A stretch of 41,838 bases of DNA from an uncultured Flavobacteriaceae bacterium (lineage in GTDB: Bacteria; Bacteroidota; Bacteroidia; Flavobacteriales; Flavobacteriaceae), in assembly GCA_937136755.1 (NCBI GenBank), contig CAKZOR010000125.1, positions 1-41,838 of the forward strand. The letters run 5' to 3'. A program made the position numbers and the translations under genes. Below the pieces are notes generated by a model that saw nothing but the letters and a program-made list of their open reading frames with translations, was not told the DNA's origin and ran no database searches. Below are positions 33,251 through 41,743 of this stretch, in pieces (the stretch's first letter is position 1; each line of letters starts with the position of its first letter).

Positions 33251-35326
33251 TTACGATTTGCCTTCTTTTGTATTTATTGTTGCATTATTACCCCCATTAA
33301 GATATTCGTCTGAACTGTCAGAAATAGTGCTTTTTGATTGGTCTTCTTGTGCGCTAGAAAGAACTGTCTCTGCTGTTTCATTTGTAGCAACTGTTTCTTT
33401 CTTAAGGGCTTTAGGAGCTGGACTAAAGGGTCTTTCTCCAAAGATTTTTTCTAAATCGTCCTTAAAAATCACTTCTTTTTCTAACAACCTTTTAGCTAAT
33501 GTAGTAAGTTTTTCTTTGTTTTCCTCTAAAAGTTCAATAGCTCTTTGATATTGCGCCTCTATTAGGATAGAAATTTCTTTGTCTATTTTTTGGGCGGTCT
33601 CCTCACTATATGGTTTAGTGAAACCGTACTCAGACTGTCCTGAAGAATCGTAGTAAGTGATATTCCCCAATGATTCGTTTAAGCCGTAAACAGTGACCAT
33701 AGCCCTCGCTTGCTTGGTTACTTTTTCCAGGTCGCTTAGGGCTCCTGTAGAAATTTTATTAAAAATTACCTTTTCTGCAGCACGCCCTCCTAAAGTGGCA
33801 CACATTTCATCTAACATTTGCTCAGTTCGAACAATCAGCCTTTCTTCTGGAAGGTACCATGCAGCTCCAAGAGATTGTCCTCTCGGAACAATGGTTACTT
33901 TCACTAAAGGAGCGGCATGCTCTAACATCCAACTCACTGTAGCGTGTCCTGCTTCGTGATAGGCAATGGTTTCTTTTTCAGACTGGGTAACAATTTTATT
34001 TTTCTTTTCCAATCCTCCCACAATCCTATCTACTGCATCTAAAAAGTCTTGCTTGCTAACGGCCTTTTTATCTTTTCTTGCTGCAATTAGTGCAGCTTCA
34101 TTACATACGTTGGCAATATCTGCACCAGAAAATCCTGGAGTTTGTCTGGCTAAGAAATCTAAGTCCAGTTTTTCAGAGGTTTTTATTGGCTTTAAATGAA
34201 CCTCAAATATTTCTTTACGCTCTCTAATATCTGGTAAATCCACATAGATTTGCCTATCAAAACGACCTGCCCTCATCAGTGCTTTGTCTAATACATCTGC
34301 TCTGTTTGTGGCCGCTAAGACTATCACATTTGTATTGGTACCAAAACCGTCCATTTCTGTCAGTAATTGGTTTAGGGTGTTCTCTCTTTCATCATTAGAC
34401 CCCGTCATATTATTTTTACCTCTAGCTCGACCAATGGCGTCTATTTCGTCTATAAAAATAATAGCAGGAGACTTTTCTTTTGCTTGTTTGAATAAATCCC
34501 TCACTCTAGAAGCACCAACCCCAACAAACATCTCTACAAAATCAGATCCTGAAAGAGAAAAGAAAGGGACTTTAGCTTCACCAGCTACTGCTTTTGCCAA
34601 TAATGTTTTCCCTGTTCCAGGAGGTCCTACCAATAAAGCACCTTTTGGAATTTTACCTCCAAGGGAAGTATATTTTTCTGGGTGTTTTAAGAAAGAAACA
34701 ATTTCTTCTACTTCTTCTTTGGCACCTTCTAAACCTGCTACATCTTTAAAAGAAGTTCTGGTATCTGTCTTTTCATCGAATAGTTTGGCTTTGGATTTTC
34801 CAATATTGAAAATTTGGCCTCCGCCACCGCCACCAGCGCCACCAGACATTCTCTTCATTACGTAAATCCAAATACCAATGATCAGTACAAAGGGTAAAAG
34901 GGATAAAAGTAAATCTCCAAATACATTAGATTCAGTCTCGTAATCTACTAAGGTGTCTAATTGATATTCCGATTTAATGGTCTTAATATCATTTTCAAAA
35001 TTTTGAAGGTCACCAAAGTCTAGTATGTACTCTGGACTTAAGCCGCTTAGATTGAACGATTTTTCAGCAACATCTTTATGTACTTCTTTAGCCAGTGCTT
35101 CCTTTGTTAAAAATACTTTGGCTTGCCTAGTGTTGCTAATAATGATGATTTTATTAATATCCCCGTTCTTCAAATACGATTGCAATTCAGATGTGGTTGT
35201 CTTTCTAGTGTTAGAAAGCCCACTGCTCATGAATTGAAAACCTATTAGTAAAGCTATCACAGTAGCGTATACCCACCATGCATTGAACTTTGGTTTTTTT
35301 GGACTTGTTTTAGATTCTTTTGCCAT
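33251..35326 (-). CDS. ftsH: ATP-dependent zinc metalloprotease FtsH
   Basis: The 691-residue protein has two membrane segments (about 18-34 and 132-152) around a periplasmic domain, a glycine-rich linker, the AAA+ domain with Walker A GPPGTGKT (234-241) and FIDEID, and the M41 protease site HEAGH (457-461). It degrades misfolded and regulatory membrane proteins; in E. coli it controls LpxC. The last 60 residues are a low-complexity polar tail. It starts 8 bases after rsfS and is followed after 2 bases by the LUD gene. Confidence 0.97.
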   Translation of the reverse strand: MAKESKTSPKKPKFNAWWVYATVIALLIGFQFMSSGLSNTRKTTTSELQSYLKNGDINKIIIISNTRQAKVFLTKEALAKEVHKDVAEKSFNLSGLSPEYILDFGDLQNFENDIKTIKSEYQLDTLVDYETESNVFGDLLLSLLPFVLIIGIWIYVMKRMSGGAGGGGGGQIFNIGKSKAKLFDEKTDTRTSFKDVAGLEGAKEEVEEIVSFLKHPEKYTSLGGKIPKGALLVGPPGTGKTLLAKAVAGEAKVPFFSLSGSDFVEMFVGVGASRVRDLFKQAKEKSPAIIFIDEIDAIGRARGKNNMTGSNDERENTLNQLLTEMDGFGTNTNVIVLAATNRADVLDKALMRAGRFDRQIYVDLPDIRERKEIFEVHLKPIKTSEKLDLDFLARQTPGFSGADIANVCNEAALIAARKDKKAVSKQDFLDAVDRIVGGLEKKNKIVTQSEKETIAYHEAGHATVSWMLEHAAPLVKVTIVPRGQSLGAAWYLPEERLIVRTEQMLDEMCATLGGRAAEKVIFNKISTGALSDLEKVTKQARAMVTVYGLNESLGNITYYDSSGQSEYGFTKPYSEETAQKIDKEISILIEAQYQRAIELLEENKEKLTTLAKRLLEKEVIFKDDLEKIFGERPFSPAPKALKKETVATNETAETVLSSAQEDQSKSTISDSSDEYLNGGNNATINTKEGKS

Positions 35327-35334
35327 GTTATTTT

Positions 35335-35709
35335 TTAGTTTGATGGGCTAGATATTGCTGTTACTTTGGCGTCTCCCCAAAGGCTTTCTATGTCGTAATA
35401 TTCCCTAATATGTTTTTGAAAAACGTGCACTACAACATTCACATAATCCAGTAAAACCCACTCTCCATTTTCAGACCCTTCTACATGCCAAGGTTTGTCT
35501 TGAATGGTTTTACTGACTATTTTTTGTACAGATCCAACAACGGCATTGACATGCGTATTTGAAGTTCCATTGCAAATAATGAAATAATCACAGGCTGTAT
35601 TTTCTATTTCTCGAAGATCTAATAATTGAATATCTAAACCTTTTACTTCTTCTATTCCATTGAGAATTAATGAGATAAGGTTATCTACGTCTCCTTTTTT
35701 ATCTAACAT
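35335..35709 (-). CDS. rsfS: Ribosome silencing factor RsfS
   Basis: The 124-residue product matches RsfS (Iojap/DUF143): DLREIENTACDYFIICNGTSNTHV at about 35-58, then KPWHVEGSENGEWVLLDYVNVVVHVF, the core that binds ribosomal protein uL14 and blocks subunit joining during starvation. It is the first gene of the rsfS-ftsH-LUD-cdsA-psd-ACBP unit and has its own -7 element. The length is normal. Confidence 0.95.
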   Translation of the reverse strand: MLDKKGDVDNLISLILNGIEEVKGLDIQLLDLREIENTACDYFIICNGTSNTHVNAVVGSVQKIVSKTIQDKPWHVEGSENGEWVLLDYVNVVVHVFQKHIREYYDIESLWGDAKVTAISSPSN

Positions 35710-35729
35710 TTAAAAAATTTAAATTTTTA

Positions 35730-35737
35730 CAAAGTTA
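35730..35737 (-). promoter_or_regulatory. -7 element (TAACTTTG) of the rsfS-ftsH-cdsA operon
   Basis: A full TAnnTTTG match on the minus strand, 20 bases before the rsfS ATG at 35709. It is the only promoter candidate seen for the six-gene unit. Confidence 0.5.
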
Positions 35738-35822
35738 TTATATTTTTACGTTCTTAGCTATTGTTTTTAACATAAGATTAAACAGCATTTTAGCCCTCTT
35801 TTAAAAGATTAAATCTTTATTT

Positions 35823-36551
35823 ATGCCCCTTATTTATTTGGATAAAATTTCATCTACAAATGATTACCTAAAAGATCTTTTGGGTAAAGAAATATTACAA
35901 GACAATACTTTTGTGGTAGCTGAAGAACAAACAGCAGGAAGGGGGCAGATGGGAAATAGTTGGAGGAGCTCAAAGGGCAGTAGTATTAGTTTGAGTATTT
36001 ATAAAAAGCAGCTGAATATACCTTTAAAAGACCAATTTAAAATTGCCATGTCAGTTTCTTTAGCAGTGCGTCAAGTCTTCGCGCTATTTTCAGAGGAGGT
36101 TAGGGTTAAATGGCCTAATGATATTTTAATTAAAGGTAAAAAAGTAGGCGGAATTCTCATTGAAAATACCATTCAAGGAAATGAAATTACTTCAACTCTC
36201 ATTGGGATAGGATTGAATGTCTTTAAGTTTTCAATGCCTGAATTAACAAAGGCCACTGCACTAAGTGAACATTCCAAGCTAGCCATTAAACTGGACTACT
36301 TGCAGGAGATCTTAATGATTCAATTAGATAAATCGCTCTCTGAGATGGAGGACATATCATATCCTTCATTAAAATTCAGCTATGAAAGCCATTTGTTTGG
36401 CATTGGAGTACTCAAAACCTTTCAAAGATCTAATCAAAAAAGCTTCCAAGGGTTTATTAGAGGGGTTACCTCTAATGGAGCATTGATTATTGAAAACCAA
36501 GAAGGCTTAAAAGAGTTCTTTCAGTTTAAGGAGGTATCCTTGAAACTTTAA
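35823..36551 (+). CDS. birA: Biotin--[acetyl-CoA-carboxylase] ligase
   Basis: The 242-residue product is a biotin protein ligase: KISSTNDYLKDLL (8-20), AEEQTAGRGQMGNSWRS (33-49), the biotinyl-AMP loop, and VKWPNDILIKGKKVGGILIE with the conserved lysine. It attaches biotin to the carboxyl carrier protein of acetyl-CoA carboxylase. It lacks the N-terminal helix-turn-helix of E. coli BirA, so it is a group I enzyme without repressor function. It is divergent from rsfS. Confidence 0.95.
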   Translation: MPLIYLDKISSTNDYLKDLLGKEILQDNTFVVAEEQTAGRGQMGNSWRSSKGSSISLSIYKKQLNIPLKDQFKIAMSVSLAVRQVFALFSEEVRVKWPNDILIKGKKVGGILIENTIQGNEITSTLIGIGLNVFKFSMPELTKATALSEHSKLAIKLDYLQEILMIQLDKSLSEMEDISYPSLKFSYESHLFGIGVLKTFQRSNQKSFQGFIRGVTSNGALIIENQEGLKEFFQFKEVSLKL

Positions 36552-36570
36552 GAACGCGAAGTCTACTTGC

Positions 36571-36969
36571 TTAAAATGGAACTTTAGTTAAGTTTTCAGA
36601 TAATGCATTCACGAAATTGGTAATGGGTGTTTTAATCATCATTTCCATCATGGCATTGAAGGTGCCTTCAAAAACCAATTGTACTTCTGTGCTGCCTTCT
36701 CCTTTATTAACAATATTTCCTTTGAGCGTGAAAGCTAACTTATCACTTGCAGCACCCAATAATACATATGAGTTGGCCTCAGATCCATTTTTTTGCAAGA
36801 CTATTTCCGGCATTCCTTTTAAAGCGAAGAGAAAACGATCCTCGCTAAGTACTTCAAATTTACTGGTGTTCTCTGGCATGAGGTGTTCGAAATTTTTAAT
36901 TTCATTTAAGAAATTAAATACCGATTCGTCAGAGGTATTTAAAAGTACTGGGCTCGTTTCTATTAACAT
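36571..36969 (-). CDS. SRPBCC/START-like small protein
   Basis: The 132-residue product has the size and strand pattern of SRPBCC (Bet v 1/polyketide cyclase-like) proteins: VFNFLNEIKNFEHLMPENTSKFE (16-38), a run of alternating strands, and a long C-terminal helix (MEMMIKTPITNFVNALSENLTK). Such proteins bind a hydrophobic ligand in an internal cavity; the ligand is unknown. It lies 79 bases downstream of pyrE on the same strand, a neighbourhood I consider common in flavobacteria. Confidence 0.8.
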   Translation of the reverse strand: MLIETSPVLLNTSDESVFNFLNEIKNFEHLMPENTSKFEVLSEDRFLFALKGMPEIVLQKNGSEANSYVLLGAASDKLAFTLKGNIVNKGEGSTEVQLVFEGTFNAMMEMMIKTPITNFVNALSENLTKVPF

Positions 36970-37048
36970 ATTATAAAAATCTTTAGGTTTAATCGAAACT
37001 TCCGTCTGTTCCGATAAATAAGTGTTTATAGGACCAATTACCTATGAA

Positions 37049-37693
37049 TTATTGTTGGTTCCACTGAGAGGGATTTTTCCTCCATTCTTTTAAAGTTTCT
37101 AAGTGTTCACTGCTTACAGTACCTTCGTTAGATGCCTGTGTAATTAAGTGACTGTAGTCGCTCAAGGTATGAAGTGCGGTATTTTGCTTTTTGAAATTTT
37201 CTTCAGCAGTTTCAAAACCATACGTGAAAATAGCTAACATCCCCATAACTTTTGCACCTACTTCTTCTAATGCATCGACAGCTTTTAGACTACTTTTGCC
37301 TGTTGAGATAAGATCTTCTATCACAACTACTTTGGCATTCTCTTGCAACTGCCCTTCAATTTTGTTTTGTCTTCCGTGAGATTTTGCTTCAGGTCTAATG
37401 TACACAAAAGGGAGTTCTAATATTTCAGCAACCAATAAACCCATACCTATCGCTCCTGTGGCAACTCCAGCTATAACATCTGGATTGGGGTAAAGTGTTT
37501 TTATTTGTGCCGCCATTTTTGTAGCAACAAATTTTCTGGCTTCTGGAAATGAGAGCACTATTCTGTTGTCGCAATAGATAGGAGATTTCCATCCTGAGGC
37601 CCAAGAAAAAGGATTTTCTGGTCTCAATTTTATTGCATTAATTTGTAATAATAGTGCAGCTGTTTTTTTTGCGGTTTCGCTATCTAAAATCAT
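37049..37693 (-). CDS. pyrE: Orotate phosphoribosyltransferase
   Basis: The 214-residue product makes orotidine monophosphate from orotate and PRPP. The PRPP loop is VVVIEDLISTGKS and the substrate region includes PFSWASGWKSPIYCDNR. The start is ATG 37693 (MILDSETAKK); the longer frame from 37771 would run across the promoter and into the divergent Nudix gene. The -7 element lies four bases upstream of this ATG. Confidence 0.95.
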   Translation of the reverse strand: MILDSETAKKTAALLLQINAIKLRPENPFSWASGWKSPIYCDNRIVLSFPEARKFVATKMAAQIKTLYPNPDVIAGVATGAIGMGLLVAEILELPFVYIRPEAKSHGRQNKIEGQLQENAKVVVIEDLISTGKSSLKAVDALEEVGAKVMGMLAIFTYGFETAEENFKKQNTALHTLSDYSHLITQASNEGTVSSEHLETLKEWRKNPSQWNQQ

Positions 37694-37697
37694 AACA

Positions 37698-37705
37698 CAA
37701 ATGTA
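37698..37705 (-). promoter_or_regulatory. -7 element (TACATTTG) of pyrE, overlapping the Nudix start
   Basis: A full TAnnTTTG match on the minus strand, four bases before the pyrE ATG. The same bases include the ATG of the divergent Nudix gene (37701-37703), so polymerase bound here would cover that gene's start. The sequence TTTGTGTTATG after it is identical to that before tatA. Confidence 0.6.
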
Positions 37706-38285
37706 TAAAGTTTTTGTGAATGAATCTCCTATGATTCTGACAAATAAACTAGCAGAATCTAAAGAATGCACTTATTTTCCGCTAAATGAGGAAGCGATTC
37801 AAAAAGCCATTTCAGCACTCTCTAAAAAGAAGCTGGATAAAGCGTATATATACCATCCCAACCACGAAGAAATATTAAACAAGTTTTCTAAAACCATACC
37901 TAGGGTTGTAGCAGCAGGAGGTGTAGTGACTAATCCACTAGGAAAGGTGCTTTTTATCTATAGAAATGATAAGTGGGATTTGCCAAAGGGTAAAGTAGAC
38001 AAGGGGGAGACTATTGAAGCTGCAGCAATAAGAGAAGTGGAGGAGGAAACGGGAGTAAAAGGCTTGGAGATTGAAAACTTCTTGAGAACTACTTATCATA
38101 TATTCAAGCGAAACGGACAATATAAACTTAAAGAAGTACATTGGTTTGCCATGAAAACATCTTATAAAGGACCCTTGCAGGGACAATTAGAAGAAGGCAT
38201 TGTTAAAGTGAAGTGGAAAGGTCCAGACAAAATTAAAAAGGCCCTTCAGAATTCTTATACCAACATTAAAGTGTTGTTTGAATAA
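37701..38285 (+). CDS. Nudix hydrolase
   Basis: The 194-residue product has a full Nudix box: GKVDKGETIEAAAIREVEEETGV (about 98-120; G-x5-E-x7-REVEEETGV), which binds Mg and hydrolyses nucleoside diphosphate-linked substrates. About 70 N-terminal residues form a separate alpha/beta part of unknown role. The substrate is not predictable. It is divergent from pyrE, with only 7 bases between the two start codons. Confidence 0.92.
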   Translation: MYKVFVNESPMILTNKLAESKECTYFPLNEEAIQKAISALSKKKLDKAYIYHPNHEEILNKFSKTIPRVVAAGGVVTNPLGKVLFIYRNDKWDLPKGKVDKGETIEAAAIREVEEETGVKGLEIENFLRTTYHIFKRNGQYKLKEVHWFAMKTSYKGPLQGQLEEGIVKVKWKGPDKIKKALQNSYTNIKVLFE

Positions 38286-38448
38286 AAATCGAAGATCTAA
38301 TAAGTAGCTTTAGCTTATTAAGCTGCGTGGGTGAGTTTTTTTATTTCTCCTCCAGAGATAGGTTTCCCAAAAAATTGGATAGAGTTAATGACCATGTGTT
38401 ATAATTAAGTCATTTATAATCTAAGAAAAATATTACAGATTAAACGGA
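38286..38448. other. Intergenic region with small palindrome and a possible 25-codon ORF
   Basis: The gap lies between the convergent Nudix and coaD genes. It holds an AT-rich palindrome (AGCTTATTAAGCT, 38312-38324) without a T-run and a minus-strand small ORF at 38318-38395. No clear terminator for either neighbour is visible. Confidence 0.4.
38318..38395 (-). CDS. Possible 25-residue peptide
   Basis: ATG 38395 to TAA 38318 encodes MVINSIQFFGKPISGGEIKKL followed by THAA, with an in-frame stop two codons upstream. The composition (FFGKPI, GGEIKKL) looks more like protein than random AT-rich sequence and faintly recalls short Bacteroidota precursor peptides whose leaders end in a LxxxELKKxxGG pattern. 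The double glycine is not at the usual position and no maturation enzyme is nearby. It may be chance. Confidence 0.2.
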   Translation of the reverse strand: MVINSIQFFGKPISGGEIKKLTHAA

Positions 38449-38916
38449 TTATTTTGAAATATTTAACACTGCTTCTGGAACTAGTCCTGAATAATTCCCC
38501 CCGTGCCTAATGACATCTCTAACAATAGAAGAACTGATGTATGATTTACCTGATGAGGTGAGTAAAAAAACGGTTTCAATTTCGGAGAGCTTTCTATTGG
38601 TGTGGGCAATGGCTTTTTCAAATTCAAAATCTGCAGGATTTCTAAGTCCTCTAAGAATAAAGTTTGCTTTAATCTCTTTACAGAAATCTACTGTTAAACC
38701 ACTGTAGGTATGAACGCTAATCTTGGGTTCGTCTTGGAAGGTTTCGCGGAGTATTTCCAATCGCTCTTCTAATGTAAACATATACTTTTTATCGGTATTT
38801 ACTCCTATGGCAATAATGAGTCTGTCAAAAAGAGTTATGCCTCTTTGTATGACATCTAAATGCCCAAGGGTAAGTGGATCAAAGGATCCGGGGAAAACAG
38901 CTATTTTTTTATCCAT
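38449..38916 (-). CDS. coaD: Phosphopantetheine adenylyltransferase
   Basis: The 155-residue product makes dephospho-CoA from phosphopantetheine and ATP. The nucleotidyltransferase motif is FPGSFDPLTLGH (8-19), followed by the family's RGLRNPADFEFE near 92-103 and the late SYISSSIVRDV motif. Length is normal. It lies about 90 bases downstream of ddl on the same strand and has its own promoter element close to the ATG. Confidence 0.96.
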   Translation of the reverse strand: MDKKIAVFPGSFDPLTLGHLDVIQRGITLFDRLIIAIGVNTDKKYMFTLEERLEILRETFQDEPKISVHTYSGLTVDFCKEIKANFILRGLRNPADFEFEKAIAHTNRKLSEIETVFLLTSSGKSYISSSIVRDVIRHGGNYSGLVPEAVLNISK

Positions 38917-38920
38917 TCAA

Positions 38921-38928
38921 CAAAATTA
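38921..38928 (-). promoter_or_regulatory. -7 element (TAATTTTG) of coaD
   Basis: A full TAnnTTTG match on the minus strand, four bases before the coaD ATG at 38916. This is the same spacing as at tatA and pyrE and again suggests a leaderless transcript. Confidence 0.5.
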
Positions 38929-39008
38929 AACATTTTAGTTTTAGCTTTAAATCTACTTGATTTTCGAGCGCTTATATGGCTAGTGTACAAAAACGATATA
39001 AAAAAGAA

Positions 39009-39980
39009 TTACCATAGAGAGTCAAGGGCACTTTCAAATAATTCAGAAAGCGATATTCCAGCCTCTTTTGCTTGCTGAGGCAGTATGCTGTGTTGGGTCA
39101 TTCCCGGTGTTGTATTAACTTCTAAAAGATGAGGAACATTGTTGACTAAAATAAATTCAGATCTGGTAAAGCCTTTTAATTTTAATGTGTTATAAACAAA
39201 TGTAGCTGCATCAATAATATTTTGTTCCACTTCAGGATCTAATGTAGCAGGGGTAATTTCTGTAGATTTTCCTTCGTATTTTGCCTGATAGTCAAAAAAG
39301 TCGTTTTCACTTATAATCTCGGTAATGGGTAGCACCTTTGTTTTACCTTGGTATTGAATCACTCCCACAGACACTTCTCTTCCCACCAAGGCCTCTTCAA
39401 TAATCACTTCCTTGTCTTCTTTGAAAGCAATCTCAAGTGCAGCCTCCATCTGTTCTATTGCGTATACCTTGCTAATACCAAAACTACTTCCAGATCTGTT
39501 GGCTTTCACAAAACAAGGCAAGCCAACTTTTTGAATAATAGCCTCATGATTAATGGGGTCACCATAGTTCAAATAATAAGATTTCGCCATGGCCATTCCA
39601 TAGGGCTTGAGGACACTCAATAAATCTCTTTTGTTGTAGGTAAGCGCTGCTTGATAAAAATTACAAGCGGTTTGGGGAATACCCAAAAGTTCTAAGTAAG
39701 CTTGTATTTTACCATCTTCACCAGGACTTCCGTGAATGGCATTGAAAACACCGTCAAAAAACACTTGCTTGTGAGGGAGTTCTAGACTGAAGTTTCCCTT
39801 TTGGATAGGATACACTGCGCCGTGATCAGTAGTATAGGTCCACCTGTTTTTTGAAATAACTATAGGATAAACCTCGTATTTTTCAGGATCTAAATGAGCG
39901 GCCACTACAGAGCCACTGTTTAGTGAAATTTCAAACTCACTGGTGTACCCTCCCATAATCACTGCAATGGTTTTTTTCAT
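39009..39980 (-). CDS. ddl: D-alanine--D-alanine ligase
   Basis: The 323-residue product is an ATP-grasp ligase for the D-Ala-D-Ala dipeptide of peptidoglycan. Landmarks are VIMGGYTSEFEISLNSG at 7-23, NAIHGSPGEDGKIQAYLELLGIP near 87-109, the grasp segment VKANRSGSSFGISKV, and the late LLEVNTTPGMT. Length is normal. It is divergent from the PASTA gene; ddl, PASTA and rluD together form a neighbourhood familiar from Bacteroidota. Confidence 0.95.
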   Translation of the reverse strand: MKKTIAVIMGGYTSEFEISLNSGSVVAAHLDPEKYEVYPIVISKNRWTYTTDHGAVYPIQKGNFSLELPHKQVFFDGVFNAIHGSPGEDGKIQAYLELLGIPQTACNFYQAALTYNKRDLLSVLKPYGMAMAKSYYLNYGDPINHEAIIQKVGLPCFVKANRSGSSFGISKVYAIEQMEAALEIAFKEDKEVIIEEALVGREVSVGVIQYQGKTKVLPITEIISENDFFDYQAKYEGKSTEITPATLDPEVEQNIIDAATFVYNTLKLKGFTRSEFILVNNVPHLLEVNTTPGMTQHSILPQQAKEAGISLSELFESALDSLW

Positions 39981-40037
39981 CAGAAAACACTTTTATAAAT
40001 TATCTAATACTGAGAATTACTAACACAAAGGTTTTGC

Positions 40038-40045
40038 TATCTTTG
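40038..40045 (+). promoter_or_regulatory. -7 element (TATCTTTG) of the PASTA-rluD unit
   Basis: A full TAnnTTTG match 18 bases before the PASTA ATG at 40064. It lies inside the longer frame opening at 40034, which supports the shorter start. Confidence 0.6.
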
Positions 40046-40063
40046 TGCCAATCGCTAAGCGCA

Positions 40064-40660
40064 ATGAAAAATAGTATACTTTTTTTAAAAAGCCGGTTTT
40101 TTTTAAAACAAATCTTAGGTGCCCTCTTGGCGCTATTTGTTATTGTAGTCATCAGTATGCAAATGTTGGCTTGGACTACAGCACATGGTAATTATATTGT
40201 AGTACCAGATTTGAGTAAAAAAGAGATTACTGAGGTGGCCCAAATTTTAGCTGCTCAATCACTTAGATTTCAAGTCATTGACTCTGCTAATTTTAGAAGC
40301 GATTTCCCTAAAAATGCAGTCATTAGTCAAAGGCCACTGCCAGGAAGTGAGGTCAAAGCAAACAAGAAAATATACCTACAGCTAAATCCATCTGGCTATG
40401 CCAACATAAGTTTGCCAGAACTGGTTCAAGTAACGCAAAGAAATGCCACCTCTAAGCTGCAAGCGGTTGGATTAAAGTTAGAAAAAGTCACTTATATAGA
40501 CGCCTTAGGAAAGAATATGGTCTATGGGGTTAAGTATCAGAACAAACTCATTAAACCAGGTTTTAAATTGCCTAAGATGTCAGAAATAGAACTCATTTGT
40601 GGAAATGGAAACAGACCAGAAAACGGTACGCCAAATGTAAATCAGACCCTACCAGAATAA
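40064..40660 (+). CDS. Membrane-anchored PASTA domain protein
   Basis: The 198-residue protein starts at ATG 40064, giving a basic N-terminus and a single membrane helix (about 14-36, QILGALLALFVIVVISMQML). About two PASTA domains follow: VVPDLSKKEITEVAQILAAQSL to IYLQLNP, and ISLPELVQVTQRNATSKLQAVGL to about 180. PASTA domains bind cell-wall fragments in penicillin-binding proteins and kinases, but here they stand alone without a catalytic domain. A periplasmic role near cell-wall synthesis fits the neighbouring ddl. The pseudouridine synthase gene follows after 33 bases. Confidence 0.9.
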   Translation: MKNSILFLKSRFFLKQILGALLALFVIVVISMQMLAWTTAHGNYIVVPDLSKKEITEVAQILAAQSLRFQVIDSANFRSDFPKNAVISQRPLPGSEVKANKKIYLQLNPSGYANISLPELVQVTQRNATSKLQAVGLKLEKVTYIDALGKNMVYGVKYQNKLIKPGFKLPKMSEIELICGNGNRPENGTPNVNQTLPE

Positions 40661-40693
40661 ACCTTGAGCCTAATCTTTATTATCTAATCAATC

Positions 40694-41743
40694 ATGTCTC
40701 AAACAGATCCAAACACGCCAATAGATGCTTACACAGATCAGGAATCTGAAGATTTATTTGAGCATTTTACTTTCATAGCGTCCAAAGGGCAAGAGCCGCT
40801 AAGGATTGATAAATATCTCATGAATTTCATTGAGAACGCTACGCGAAATAAAATTCAGCAAGCAGCAAAAGAAGGCCATATTTGGGTTAATGAACAGGTG
40901 GTGAAGCAGAATTACAAGGTAAAATCTGGAGACGAAATTAAGGTCATGTTTACCCATCCCCCTTATGAATTCCTCCTGACCCCAGAAGATATTCCTCTAG
41001 ATGTAGTCTATGAAGATTCGGACCTTATGGTGGTCAATAAACCACCGGGTATGGTAGTGCACCCAGGTCATGGAAATTACTCAGGTACTCTGATTAACGC
41101 ACTTTTATATCACATAAAAGACCTTCCCTTAAATTCAGATGACCGTCCGGGATTGGTGCATAGGATAGACAAAGACACCTCTGGTTTACTGGTAGTAGCA
41201 AAAACCTCCAAAGCCATGACGCATTTAGCCAAGCAATTTTTTGACAAAACCTCTGAGCGAGAGTACGTGGCTATTGTATGGGGCAATGTAGAGGAAGATC
41301 AAGGGACGGTGAGGGGCCATATAGGAAGACACCCAAAGAACAGGCTTCAAATGGCTGTTTTTCCAGAAGGAGATCAGGGAAAAGAAGCCGTTACCCATTA
41401 TAAAGTGATTGAACGATTGGGTTATGTGACCCTTGTTTCCTGTGTATTAGAAACAGGCAGGACCCATCAGATTAGGGCTCATATGAAGCACATTGGGCAT
41501 ACGCTTTTCAATGACGAGCGCTACGGTGGAGAGAAAATTTTAAAAGGCACCACTTTTACGAAATACAAGCAGTTTGTAGACAACGCATTTAAGGCCCTGC
41601 CTAGGCAGGCCTTGCATGCCAAAACCCTCGGTTTTGTGCATCCGAGCTCTGGCGAGCTCATGCGTTTTAATACCCCCATTCCAGAAGACATGCAAAGCTG
41701 CATTGAAAAGTGGCGTAGTTATGCACAACACCAGCAAGAATAA
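40694..41743 (+). CDS. rluD: RluD-family 23S rRNA pseudouridine synthase
   Basis: The 349-residue product has an N-terminal S4 RNA-binding domain (RIDKYLMNFIENATRNKIQQAAKEGHIWVN, about 37-66) and the RluA-type catalytic domain with VNKPPGMVVHPG and HRIDKDTSGLLVVAK, where the aspartate after RI is the nucleophile. The late GRTHQIRAHM motif is also present. The family converts uridines in helix 69 of 23S rRNA to pseudouridine. Length is slightly above E. coli RluD. Co-transcribed with the PASTA gene. Confidence 0.93.
   Translation: MSQTDPNTPIDAYTDQESEDLFEHFTFIASKGQEPLRIDKYLMNFIENATRNKIQQAAKEGHIWVNEQVVKQNYKVKSGDEIKVMFTHPPYEFLLTPEDIPLDVVYEDSDLMVVNKPPGMVVHPGHGNYSGTLINALLYHIKDLPLNSDDRPGLVHRIDKDTSGLLVVAKTSKAMTHLAKQFFDKTSEREYVAIVWGNVEEDQGTVRGHIGRHPKNRLQMAVFPEGDQGKEAVTHYKVIERLGYVTLVSCVLETGRTHQIRAHMKHIGHTLFNDERYGGEKILKGTTFTKYKQFVDNAFKALPRQALHAKTLGFVHPSSGELMRFNTPIPEDMQSCIEKWRSYAQHQQE

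Noticed and set aside
34284-34865. A 193-codon plus-strand frame opposite ftsH
   Set aside because: It lies entirely within the well-supported ftsH gene, is serine/proline-rich as expected for a shadow frame, and shows no recognisable domain.
37694-37771. Upstream start for pyrE
   Set aside because: It would overlap the divergent Nudix gene and contain the promoter element; ATG 37693 gives the normal PyrE length.
38312-38324. Palindrome AGCTTATTAAGCT as an operator
   Set aside because: It lies between convergent genes with no promoter nearby, and such short palindromes are expected by chance in AT-rich DNA.
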